Origin: Platanthera guangdongensis
Taxonomy: Eukaryota; Streptophyta; Magnoliopsida; Asparagales; Orchidaceae
Direction of reading: 5' to 3'
DNA length: 64,000 nt
NCBI GenBank assembly: GCA_039583875.1
Contig: CM077166.1
Span: 87,914,564 to 87,978,563, forward strand
A model generated the notes under the pieces. It searched no databases. It saw nothing but the letters and a program-made list of their open reading frames with translations, and was not told where the DNA came from. This document shows positions 46,301 through 56,467 of this stretch, piece by piece (within the stretch, counting starts at the first letter, position 1; each line of letters starts with the position of its first letter). The translations under genes and the position numbers were made by a program.

Positions 46301-47180
46301 TATATTGCTCCCAATATTTCCTTAATTTAAATATATGTATTTTCACAAAAACTATAGGAAAATTTCTTTCAAAAATTCTCCTATTTTTACAGGGTCTATG
46401 TTTGACCTATGCAAGAACATACCCAAAATTTTGGGTCATCTGGACTGATGGTTTGGCATGGGCATTCAATCAACTTTCTGCCCTAGCCTAGGACCAGTCC
46501 TAGTAGATTGGTCATATAAGGAGCTCTATTATCCCAAATCTGGACTTTATGGTGGCAAATTAATGATAAGATCTAGTCAGACAACTTTCATGTTTATGTC
46601 TGGTTCTGAAAGTGCCTTTAAGAGGCCTATTTTTAACATGCAAAAATGGTGTAAAAGTGTAACGTATAATGCACATTTCATTATCAAATTAATTCATAAA
46701 TCATATGAAATGAAACAGACGGCATCCGTTCATCCCCTACCTCCAGACAACGGCTGGGATGAGCCTGACCTGGATCAACAAGATTTCTCATTTTCGGCCA
46801 CTTAGGTCGGCGCCACCACTGTCGTTTATTGCCACTACCTTTATTGAGGCGGTGGCTGGCGTTTCCCGGCGGTGAGGCTGCCGGAGGCTGCTCCTCCGGC
46901 GATCCCGAGCAAGAAGAGAAAGCTCGAATTTTTGCTCTCAGCACACATGGTATTGGGCTCAATTGAGCCCGATGTCTCGCCTAGTCAATCAAGGATTCTA
47001 GTACGGTGAGAGGTGAAGCGAAATGGACCAGAATTGATGCTTGGTGGCGGGTTTGGCGGCTGTGAGCCATGGCCGAGCTTGCTCCGGCGAGTCCTTCCCA
47101 TTTCCTGGTTTCTCCAGCAATTTCCTTGTTCTAGATATCGATTTCCACTCATATGAGCTCATTGAAGATTTCTCATTTAT
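43306..47180 (-). repeat. Distal part of a Tekay-like LTR (T2, left piece)
   Basis: On the - strand it runs from the junction with the A element to TCTTACA at 43306. It matches the second part of the T1 LTR, at roughly 85-90% near the end by eye. The last 328 bp (46853-47180) are also present at 60001-60329 with about 10% divergence, so this piece and 60001-61125 come from two different LTR copies. Confidence 0.8.
44650..44790 (-). repeat. Short tandem repeat in the T2 LTR
   Basis: About three copies of a 45-50 bp unit (CCCTCCAACCC ... GAGAATGCA) correspond to the repeat at 3730-3860 in T1. Confidence 0.5.
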
Positions 47181-48675
47181 TGATCAGTCCAAATTTTACA
47201 CTGATTTTTGGACTCATCTGGGCCAGTTTTACCGTCTTAGCACTACACTTGAGAGCCATAACTGCTTACATTTGCTTACGTGCCTATTTCATGATTAAGT
47301 GCACTCGAGGCCCGTTTCTGTGTGCTTTATTTGTTTCTGTGTTTTTGTTGTTCTTTAGCCTTGTCTTGGGAATGTGGTGTGCACGTTTGGTGGCCTATCT
47401 GCCTCTTCTGCTGGTGCAGGGTTCGTGTGCGTGCTCCGGAACCGCTCGGGAGACCCCGGTGATGCAGGAATACTGCACGACCACTGGTCGTGCGCTACGA
47501 AGCGTGCGCATTACATTCTCATTTTTCCTAATTCTGCCCGGGTAATCGCACGAGCACTGGCCGTAGTGCTCACGACGACTGGTCGTGCGCTACTGCTCGT
47601 GCGTGTTTACCCCTTGCTTTCTACATTTCTGTCCCTTCCAATCGCACGATCAGTGGATTTAGTGCGCACGACCACTGGTCGTGCGCCACTGATCATGCAC
47701 ATATATGCTGATGATTCTATCCAGGTTGCAGGTCTAATTGGAAATGGAGCACGATCATCGAACGACAGTGCGCACGACCACTGGTCGTGCGCCACTAATC
47801 GTGCGCTCTATTTTTGCTGCCTCCATATTTAAGGCCCTGCTCTGCGATTTAGGTCAACGCACATCATTTGCTGCGATCGGGGAGTGCGCGGGAAGCGCAA
47901 TTTTACTTCTCCAGCTACTCCATCACCTCCACCTTCATCAGGAGTCCATATCCGGTTATTCCGAAGCTTTTCAAACTCTCCGGCAAAGCACCCGTCCATT
48001 GATGACTTCAACTCCAAGCTTTCCATCGGAGTTGGTGAATAAGACAACCTAGAGAACGGACTCAAAGGCCTTCGAGGTGACAGCTCGTTGGTACCGGAAG
48101 CCTCCTCGGACTGAGCCCGTAAGCGGATTGACAACTCGCTATTTCGGCCATGACCCGTGGTAGATCTTCACCCTCTATTGGTTTACCCCTCTTCCCCTTC
48201 CTCTGTTGTATAGGATGACATACATTGTATTGAACTACATATTTTATTCTATATCTAATGGGATGTTTGTAGTTCTCTTATGCTTATGAGTAGTGTTTGT
48301 GAGTGCGCCTCACCCACTCCACATCCACTTTATACCCGTGTCTCACCCGATTGCACTCCGCATAAGAACACTTCCATCGATTAGCCTTCCATCCACTCGC
48401 CCAACCGAATTTCGACATCGCGGCGGATACACTCACTTCACCTTGCGAAGCGGTGCCTACGACCCGCATAGCTTTTATTAGTTTATTAGATCAAACAACC
48501 ACAATCTCTCAAGTCCCCTTTTTACTCTTTTTTCTTAGTATAACCCTCATAATAATATTTTCTGAACTGTTGCCGCTCTATTCTAATTGCATTCCTCAAG
48601 AGACCGACACTCAGGGATTTATTCCCAAACTTTATTACTTGTGCGACCGGTGCGCTTGCCGATTAACACGCATCA
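47181..48675 (+). repeat. 5' LTR of A
   Basis: It starts TGATCAGTCCAAATTTTACA and ends AACACGCATCA. It aligns with 58482-60000 with roughly 6% differences at the start by eye. Confidence 0.88.
47475..47834 (+). promoter_or_regulatory. Four 19-23 bp palindromes about 100 bp apart, then TATA-like box (A, 5' LTR)
   Basis: GCGCACGACCA-C-TGGTCGTGCGC, a perfect odd palindrome, occurs at 47664-47686 and 47770-47792. Slightly altered copies lie at 47475 and about 47569. TATTTAAGG at 47826-47834 follows 35 bp after the last copy. The 3' LTR repeats the set. The position fits enhancer elements in U3. Confidence 0.65.
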
Positions 48676-48681
48676 AGTTTT

Positions 48682-48699
48682 TGGCGCCATTGCCGGGGA
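48682..48699 (+). other. Primer binding site of A (tRNA-Asp)
   Basis: TGGCGCCATTGCCGGGGA matches the 3' end complement of plant tRNA-Asp with one change. It is the usual primer site of Athila/Tat elements. It follows the LTR after AGTTTT. Confidence 0.88.
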
Positions 48700-49887
48700 A
48701 TGCAACGATAGAGCGACTCAGGATGACTGAAAATTTTGTTATAGGAGTTAGTGTTTTTTACTACTGATTCCTTGTCTAGTGTTTGCCGCAGTGAATGGAG
48801 GGTCGAGCCACAAGAGATATTGTGGCATACGACCCAGAGATCGAACGTACTATCCAAGCACAAAGACGCGCCGCAGCCATCACTTTTGCCCCAATGGGAG
48901 ACCAGCTGAATATTGATGCAGGAAAACGAGTTGGAGGGATACCTCATGGAGACAGAAATGGCGACGAAAATGAAGTGAACCCTCCCCAGGTCCGCACCAT
49001 GAGGGATTATACTACACCTACTGTCGGGAGCATATACCCCGGTTTCGGACCTGCTATCACCAACTAACAGTTCGAGATTAAACCAGCTATTCTGAATATC
49101 ATTCAGAACAATGCTCAGTTCTCTGGAATGGCCACTGAAGACGCCCATCTTCACCTTGCAGAATTCTCCGAAATTTGCGCCATGTTCCGCTACGCTGGAA
49201 TCCCAGACGAAACAGTCAAGCTCCGCCTCTTCCCTTTTTCATTAACGGACAAAGCCAAGACATGGCTTCACTCCCTCCCACCTGGAACAGCCACCACCTG
49301 GGAGTCTTTGACCACAAAATTCCTAGCTAAGTTGCATCCGATAGATCGGATCGTGAGCATGAGGCGTGTAATAGCCAACTTCCGGCAAGCCGATCGAGAA
49401 AGTTTAGCCGAAGTTTGGCTGCGTTTTAACGAGATGCTGAGGAAGTGACCTAATCATGGATTCCAAACGTGAAACCTCATCGAAAGTTTCTACTTCGCTA
49501 TTGATCCCCACCACCGAGCCATGATAGATGCCGCCTCTGGAGGAACAATCATGAACCTTGCTCCAGATGATGCTCTGAGAATCTTACAAGACCCCACCAC
49601 CCACAGCGCTTAATAGACCGCTGAAAGAAACATCCCACGAAGTACAAGTGGAGTATTTACCGTGGATATCCCCAAGCCTGCTGCCGCCGCCCCAGTGATG
49701 GCAATCTCATGCCAAGGGTGAGGAAGCACCGACCGCCACAGCTTCGAATGCTTAGGAGTTGAGGTACCAGACGAATCTTCTTTTATGAATGAGTCAGTTA
49801 ATTTTGTAGCCAATCAAAACAGGGGAGTGCCTTACGGGAACACATACAACCCGGGGGTGAGAAACCACCCCAACTTTTCTTGGAACC

Positions 49888-49892
49888 CAAAC
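49888..49892. other. Target site duplication of N (left copy)
   Basis: CAAAC lies directly before N and again at 55401-55405. Removing N and one copy restores the gag frame of A. Confidence 0.9.
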
Positions 49893-51215
49893 TGATGCAG
49901 GCCACCCCTTCGTGACACCAGAACAAAAAAAAGACAAAGAAGAGATCCTATGACAAACCTAAATCCCTATGGGGAATTTTAGCGAACACGTGGCGCACGT
50001 ACAAAACTCTAAATTTCGGCAGAGTTTTGTTTATAACTGTGCGATCTCACACGTGAGTATTTCCCAACCACATTTACACGAACATCGCAAATACATTAGC
50101 GTATCCTAACCATGCATCTAGCGTCACAACACATTCAATTTTCCATCCACAAGGAAGGCTATCCGGACTAAGATTGCAATTCGGAAATGAGTCCAAATAC
50201 GCCCTCAAAACAAAATCCTACAAGGATATACCAAATCCTCTTGATCCGTTCGAAACCAAAGGTTGAACCAACCCCGGTTTGCAAGTGTCCAAAGGGACCT
50301 ATCCTTACGGAAATCTTCGCAAAATTCGGAATTAAAAGCAATACAATTTCAGATTTATGAAGGCAACTAGATTCAATATTTAGGATAAAATTTGTAAACC
50401 ACTTGTCTCCAATAACTCACAAGATTAAGATGAAAACTCACACAATATTTAGGGATAGAGATTCGTTACCCAAAATCGGAATTTCAAGAAGAGGAGAAAC
50501 AAGATTTAGTGGAGGAATCGCTCTTCCACGGGCCACCGGAGTCGCACCGGATGATGAGAATCGAACCGCCTTCTTCGGAGTCACACCGGAGGAGGGAGAA
50601 GCGTCACCGGAGTGGCAAGAGGCAGCCACAAGAGGGCGGCAACAGCAAGCCGAGCGGCTTCCTGGGGTCGGGATTCGGCCTGGCCGAATAGGGGGGGCGG
50701 CAGCAACCCGTGATAAATAAGTTTAGGTTTTTTTTCTTTCCACATCATCCCCTCTCCAATACCTCACACATATATATATAGTATTACACCCTCTCCATCC
50801 ACCCTTCATCTTAAGTCAAAGATAATCCTAACCACTTATGTTTGTTAAGAAATAAAACAACACAAAGATCAAGTTTAAAATTTATAAATTTATAAATCCT
50901 ATGATTTATAAATTCATAAAGGTATTATGAATAGAATATTACTCCATCATTGAAATAACATTATATTCATAATGATGTGATGTGACGACGTCGGCGGCGG
51001 TGGCGATGATAGCTGCGGCGGTGGTGATGACAGTTGCGGCGGTGGCGACGATAGTTGCGGCAACGACCATCTATGTCTACGAACATGTAGCGGCGACGGC
51101 GGCGACGGCGACGACGGTTGCGGCAACTGTCATCAACATCCTCGAACATGTAGTGACGGCGATCAAAATAGAAGTCCGTGTTGGCACGATCAAATGGCGG
51201 GGCATCCTCGCGATC
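49893..51215 (-). repeat. 3' LTR of N
   Basis: On the - strand it starts TGATCGCGAGGATGCC and ends CACCTGCATCA-like. It contains a GGC/GAC-rich simple-repeat block (50980-51130) and a 10-base TA run at 50771. Confidence 0.88.
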
Positions 51216-51818
51216 AATCCTCCCCCGCTCGAAATCACTCATCCCCGATGAGTGGCCTGGGAGAGAGCAGCAAGAGACCACAGCATCCACTGGTGGCATA
51301 GTAAAAACGGGCGTCCACAGGGCAGCAGTGCGGGCATCCGCAATAGAACAGAACCTGTAATGATAAAGAACAGCAGGAAACCTCATAGATGTGTCAGTAT
51401 AAAGAAAAGCAGTACAAATCATACCATCCAATGTGAGAACCAGTAAACCCAAATGGAAGAGCGACACGGAGAAAATCTCACCTCTCAACCCACGAGACTG
51501 TGAAGTGGAAGAGAGAAACGTCGGAGAAAACCACTCATATGGAGACCAGATTTGCACAATTAAATCCGAAAAATTGAAATGCGGTGAAAAATCGATTGCA
51601 TCGTAAAAATCCAAAGCAATTGCTTTAAATCCAGTATTCTTGAAAATCATGAAAGGATCAGCGCTCCAACGTAATGATTTCGTTACGGAACCCGAAGGTA
51701 TCCACTCGAGGGCTAACCAGACTAAAGTCGAATCAACAGTTCGGTAGTCAGAAGCTTTCGGAGGTGAACGGTCGTGAAAATGAAGCAACCCATAGACACT
51801 AGCATAAGGCAACGACAT
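50967..51818 (-). CDS. Unclassified 283-codon ORF running from N interior into its LTR
   Basis: An uninterrupted ORF. I do not recognise residues 1-200 (MSLPYASVYGLLHFHDRSPP, then LVWLALEWIPSGSV, IWSPYEWFSPTFLSS, GLLVLTLDGMICTAFLY). It reads through the polypurine tract (SDFERGRIDRED) into the LTR, where the GGC/GAC repeats give an Arg- and His-rich tail (SCRNRRRRRRRRRYMFVDID and onward). A corresponding Arg-rich tail is also open in the 5' LTR (55651-55145). It could be a captured gene fragment, a 3' gag remnant or chance. The tail is probably a by-product of the DNA repeat. Confidence 0.3.
   Translation of the reverse strand: MSLPYASVYGLLHFHDRSPPKASDYRTVDSTLVWLALEWIPSGSVTKSLRWSADPFMIFKNTGFKAIALDFYDAIDFSPHFNFSDLIVQIWSPYEWFSPTFLSSTSQSRGLRGEIFSVSLFHLGLLVLTLDGMICTAFLYTDTSMRFPAVLYHYRFCSIADARTAALWTPVFTMPPVDAVVSCCSLPGHSSGMSDFERGRIDREDAPPFDRANTDFYFDRRHYMFEDVDDSCRNRRRRRRRRRYMFVDIDGRCRNYRRHRRNCHHHRRSYHRHRRRRRHITSL
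51216..51230 (-). other. Polypurine tract of N
   Basis: On the - strand AGCGGGGGAGGAT abuts the 3' LTR start TGATCGCG. Confidence 0.75.
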
Positions 51819-52145
51819 ATGTACGTGCAGAGCGTACCAGAATGGTCAAAAAATTCATGCAATTTGATTTGGTGGGTAGCAATGTCGTGAGGACACCAAA
51901 TCAAAATACACATTAACCGTGAAATCACACGAAGTTGCAAACGAAAACATGTCCACCGGCGGATACTCACTAATACATAGCTCCGCTAGTCATCTCAAAC
52001 GGAGGTGCTAATAACGATGGTTTAACTAAGTGTCTAGGACTAGACAATGACAAATCCGCTAGCCGATCCAAAGGAACAAAAGGGAGGGTCAGGGATATCA
52101 GTTCCGAAATGATTTCTAACGCACGGTGAACGTCACGCATCGGTG

Positions 52146-53888
52146 CTAATGACATAGAGAAATCATCGGGTTTGCACTACACAGATCATCCGAAAGCATG
52201 CATCCCTTGCTATGTAATTCTCCCAGCGCACTAGATATATCATCCAATCCAGAATCAGTATAGGTCTCAGAAATAGACTCGATGCATTCAGGGTCATGAG
52301 GAAGGATCGGCCAAAACAAACCCGACAAAATTTCAAATTCAGATTGAGACTCAGGCAATGGTGATAACAATAAAGAGAACTCAACCGGATCAAGAGGAAG
52401 ATAAATAGTGGATTCGCCCTCATAGAAAACTCAACCGGATCAAGAGGAAGATCAAATAGTGGATTCGTCCTCATAGAAAACTCAACCGGATCGTCAGCAC
52501 CTAACTCACTCTTAGATAAACATTCATCACAGGTTGACTCTACCAACTCAGCCGAAATGTCTTCCAATCCACTAGATATTTCATCCAAATCATAATCAGT
52601 AACAATCTCTAAAGTAGGCAAAATCGAACCCGACAATTTTTTTATTCCACATGGGGCTTCAGGCAACGGAGATAACATCAAAGTAACATCTTTCGGGTCC
52701 TCAGCGCTAACATCATCCAAAAATAATCTTCCCATGTCAGGTACATCTTCCAATATAATAGGTACATCCGTCGACTTAGGGCCATCGAACGATCCCTCAA
52801 CGGTCTTAGGAGACGAGCCTGAAATAAGGTCAAGGGGAAATGGGTTAATCCCAGGGAGGGATATCTCAGGGGAGATATCATCATCCAAGTCACTAGGATA
52901 TCCACTCTCCTCTTCGTCACTACAGTCGTCGGAAAATTTGACATCGCCCTCAGTGGCGGGCTTAGACGTCGACGATAAAAGAGCCAGAACCCTATGCTTA
53001 GTGGGGCACTTCACAGCATAATGGACCAATCAACCCACAAGCATAACATGTAGCATCTTCCTTGCAAATCTTAACTTCTTTCCTAGGCTTTACCCGCGGT
53101 TTTATAACATTCCTAGTAGTGACAACGATTGGTGGCGGGACAGATGGCCTAACCTTTTCTTTCTCCCTAACGATAGGTATACATGTGATCGAGATAGTCA
53201 GATCTTGGCGGGGCAAGGATCTAGCGTGAGGCTGATAGCCACTCCTATGGTCAGAAATGGGTCTAGTGCCCTGGCAGGGAGGAATAGGAACATGAGACGT
53301 CCTAGTATGGGAGTACGGGGGGACGTACTAGTTCGGTGTAAGCAAAACCTTAGGTGGCGAATCACTCAGATAATCGAAAGACTGAGAGCGGCAGTAAGGA
53401 GGGTAATACTCATCCATTAAATAATTTTTCATAATCTGCCAACCTATACATAAGTCGTCGAGGGGCGCCCCAAAGCGTCTCTCCACATTGAGCCAGAAAG
53501 TATGAGCGCGACCAAATAATTGAAGTCTCGCAACGGGAATCCTGTGTGGGTCCACAATATGATATTGCTCAAAATAACGCTCCATATCCTTCACCCAACA
53601 TAAAAACACTTGCGGTTCACCTAACCCATCAAAAGTCGGTGCAGGAATTCTATCGGGCCTAGATGTGCGCGGTGGTGGTGTCATAATTGCTTGACTACCC
53701 TTCGAACTAGGGACAAACGTCCTAAGTGGTTTCCTAGGGGGCGCAATATGAGGTGTCAGTGGCTGACCGCTAATTTGGGTTATTAACGCCTTTATGTCGT
53801 CAAATTGGTGGTTGATCTCCCTGCGAAATGCACCAACCGAGGAACGTGAGGGAAGGGGACTCCCAATGTGCGTCATAACGGACCACAA
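52146..53888 (-). pseudogene. Gag-like protein of N with zinc knuckle and acidic tail
   Basis: Starts MWSVMTHIGSPLPSRSS at 53888. A Ty3 gag pattern follows: PAPTFDGLGEPQVFLCWVKD, MERYFEQYHI, LFGRAHTFWL and MKNYLMDEYYPPY. A TAG at 53328 is followed in frame by basic sequence, then the knuckle CYACGLIG, where one extra C shifts the frame; the other frame gives HYAVKCPTKH, completing CX2CX4HX4C. The tail is very acidic (53000-52146) with two related blocks (LSPLPEAPCGIKKLSGS and LSPLPESQSEFEILSGL). A second shift lies in the tandem repeat at 52381-52500. Confidence 0.78.
52381..52500 (-). repeat. 50/51 bp tandem repeat in the N gag tail
   Basis: TCAACCGGAT starts at 52381, 52431 and 52482. One unit is 50 bp and the next 51 bp, because a single base is missing (AGATAAAT versus AGATCAAAT), which shifts the frame. 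Confidence 0.8.
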
Positions 53889-54047
53889 AAAAGAACAAAT
53901 ATAACTCCAAATAAGAACGAAACATACAACACTTTTTTATATAACTAGAAATAAAAATTTAAAAACATACGAAGCGTACCTAAGTGCAAGTGGGGGGTAG
54001 CATGGAAAAGAGCGAATCGTTGCCAAGTTGAGAAATTGACAAACCTC

Positions 54048-54059
54048 GCTTTGATACCA
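54048..54059 (-). other. Primer binding site of N
   Basis: TGGTATCAAAGC on the - strand, three bases inside the 5' LTR, resembles the initiator tRNA-Met site with one change. Confidence 0.8.
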
Positions 54060-54062
54060 AAT

Positions 54063-55400
54063 TGATGCAGGCCACCCCTTCGCGACACCAGAACAAAAAA
54101 AAAGACAAAGAAGAGATCCTATGACAAACCTAAATCCCTATGGGGAATTTTAGCGAACACGTGGCGCGCGTACAAAACTCTAAATTTCGGCAGAGTTTTG
54201 TTTATAACTGTGCGATCTCACACGTGAGTATTTCCCAACCACATTTACACGAACATCACAAATACATTAGCGTATCCTAACCATGCATCTAGCATCACAA
54301 CACATTCAATTTTCCATCCACAAGGAAGGCTATCCGTACTAAGATTGCAATTCGAAAATGAGTCCAAATACGCCCTCAAAACAAAATCCTACGAGGATAT
54401 ACCAAATCCTCTAGATCCGCTCGAAACCAAAGGTTGAACCAACCCCAGTTTGCAAGCGTCCAAAGGGACTATCCTTACGAAAATCTTCGCAAAATTCAGA
54501 ATTAAAAGCAATACAATTTCAGATTTATGAAGGCAACTAGATTCAATATTTAGGATAGAATTTTGGAAACCACTTGTCTCCAAGAACTCACAAGATTAAG
54601 ATGAAAACTCACACAATATTTAGGGATAGAGATTCGTTACCCAAAATCGGAATTTCAAGAAGAGGAGAAACAAGATTTAGTGGAGGAATCGCTCTTCCAC
54701 GGGCCACCGGAGTCGCACCGGATGATGAGAATCGAACCGCCTTCTTCGGAGTCACACCGGAGGAGGGAGAAGCGTCGCCGGAGTGGCAAGAGGCAGCCAC
54801 AAGAGGGCAGCAATAGCAGGTCGAGCGGCTTCCTGGGGTCGGGATTCGGCCTGACCGAATAGGGGGGCGGCATCAACCCGTGAGAAATAGGTTTAGGTTT
54901 TTTTTCTTTCCACATCATCCCCTATCCAATACCTCACACATATATATATATATATATATATATAGTATCACACCCTCTCCATCCACCCTTCATCTTAAGT
55001 CAAAGATAATCCTAACCACTCATGTTTGTTAAGAAATAAAACAACACAAAGATCAAGTTTAAAATTTATAAATTTATAAATCCTATGATTTATAAATTCA
55101 TAAAGGTATTATGAATAGAATATTACTCCATCATTGAAATAACATTATATTAATAATGATGTGATGTGACGACGTCGGCGGCGGTGACGACGATAGCTGC
55201 GGCGGTGGCGATGACAGTTGCGGCGGTGGCGACGACAGTTGCGGCAATGACCATCTATGTCTACGAACATGTAGCGGCGACGACGGCGGCGGCGACGACG
55301 GTTGCGGCAACGGTCATCAACATCCTCGAACATGTAGCGACGACGATCAAAATAGAAGTCCGTGTTGGCACGATCAAATGGCGGGGCATCCTCGCCATCA
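54063..55400 (-). repeat. 5' LTR of N
   Basis: 1338 bp, nearly identical to 49893-51215. The main length difference is the TA run. Confidence 0.88.
54941..54964. repeat. TA microsatellite expanded in one LTR of N
   Basis: Twelve TA units here against five in the other LTR (50771-50780). Confidence 0.85.
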
Positions 55401-56467
55401 CAAACGCTTCTGGCCAAAGATGGCAACCGGGGCAGCATCAAAACGATGCGTATGCCTCCTGAAGCCAACCGCGGCCGCCTCAACAGAATTATTCGCAAGG
55501 GCCTCCCGTCGTTAAAAAAAGTTCTTAGGAAGAAATGTTGGAGAAATTCGTTGAAATTTCCCAAAACAACATGACAATTCAAGCCGCCTCGATGCACAAA
55601 CTGGAGGCACAATTGGGACAATTGGCCCAAGTGGTTTCCGAGCGCACCCAAGGCACCTTACCTAGTAACACCGAAAAGCACCCCCATGAACAAGGTAAAA
55701 GCCTTGGGGAGGAAAATTTGGGAAACCGCAACGAACTCTTCATCAATTGTAAAATAAACAACATCAAAACCCCAGCATTATGTGATTCCGGGGCATCCAG
55801 CAACATCCTCACTTTGCAAGATGTTGCGAAGATGCACCTACAAGTCGACATTGAAAATCGGAAGTCGCTTATTTTAGAGAATGGCAATTTGGTTGACACT
55901 GAGGGAGGTGTTCGGGAAGTCGAAATCGAGGTGAACGGAAAAAGTATAACCACTGACTTCCAGGTCTTGGGACCAAAGGAAAATAACTCTATTCCTATAT
56001 TAGGAGTCCCATTCCTGACGGCCAGTGGCGCATCCCTCGACTTTTCCAAAGGCCGCTTCACTTGGCCGACCGAAGATTCTGCCCACGATAACACATCCAT
56101 ACATTCCTCTCCCATCCAAAATAATAATTTTCTGAGTGTCACAGATACCAAGATAGATTCAGGACCCCCAACATTAGAAGAAGCACGTCTGGACGAGAAG
56201 CCAAAGAAAGGACTCTCCCAGGAGATAGATGAGAATCAAGAGCTACTGGTCAAAGAAGAGATCGAGTGCACCAAAGCCACGGCTGCCTTTCTACTTCCAG
56301 CCAACTATGTTGTTGAGCATGGCAAAACGAGTTTTATTCGGGAGAAATCCCTAGACACTTATTTGTATAACACAGCTGACAACTCTGTTGGAAGTCTCCA
56401 CAAACCACGAACACAGGAACACCCACAACCTACCTCCATTGGAATTCTCCCACAGTGGAGAAACTGA

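Larger units (their letters stand above)
49893..55400 (-). mobile_element. Non-autonomous gag-only LTR element (N, TR-GAG-like)
   Basis: 5.5 kb on the - strand with LTRs of 1323 and 1338 bp that are nearly identical, a perfect duplication CAAAC, a met-tRNA-type primer site and a polypurine tract. The 2.85 kb interior has a Ty3-type gag with a zinc knuckle but no protease, RT or integrase. This matches the published class of terminal-repeat retrotransposons with only a GAG domain. It must use enzymes of another element. Confidence 0.85.
48795..56467 (+). pseudogene. Gag-protease of A, split by element N
   Basis: Starts MEGRATRDIVAYDPE. The retrotransposon-gag domain (FEIKPAILNIIQNN, AKTWLHSLPPGTATTWESLT) is in the same frame after a stop at 49065. 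Further in-frame stops follow after 49448. GSTDRHSFECLGVE preceded by CQG-stop is the remains of a zinc finger. NRGVPYGNTYNPGVRNHPNF is Athila-typical. N interrupts at 49893-55400 with its CAAAC duplication, after which the frame resumes exactly (ASGQRWQPGQHQ). The open frame 55535-56467 has LEAQLGQLAQVVSER and the aspartic protease motif ALCDSGASSNILTL. No RT follows. Confidence 0.87.

Noticed and set aside
55145..55651. 168-codon Arg-rich ORF as a separate gene
   Set aside because: Its Arg-rich part is the GGC/GAC repeat of the N LTR, and the rest is antisense to the A-element gag.
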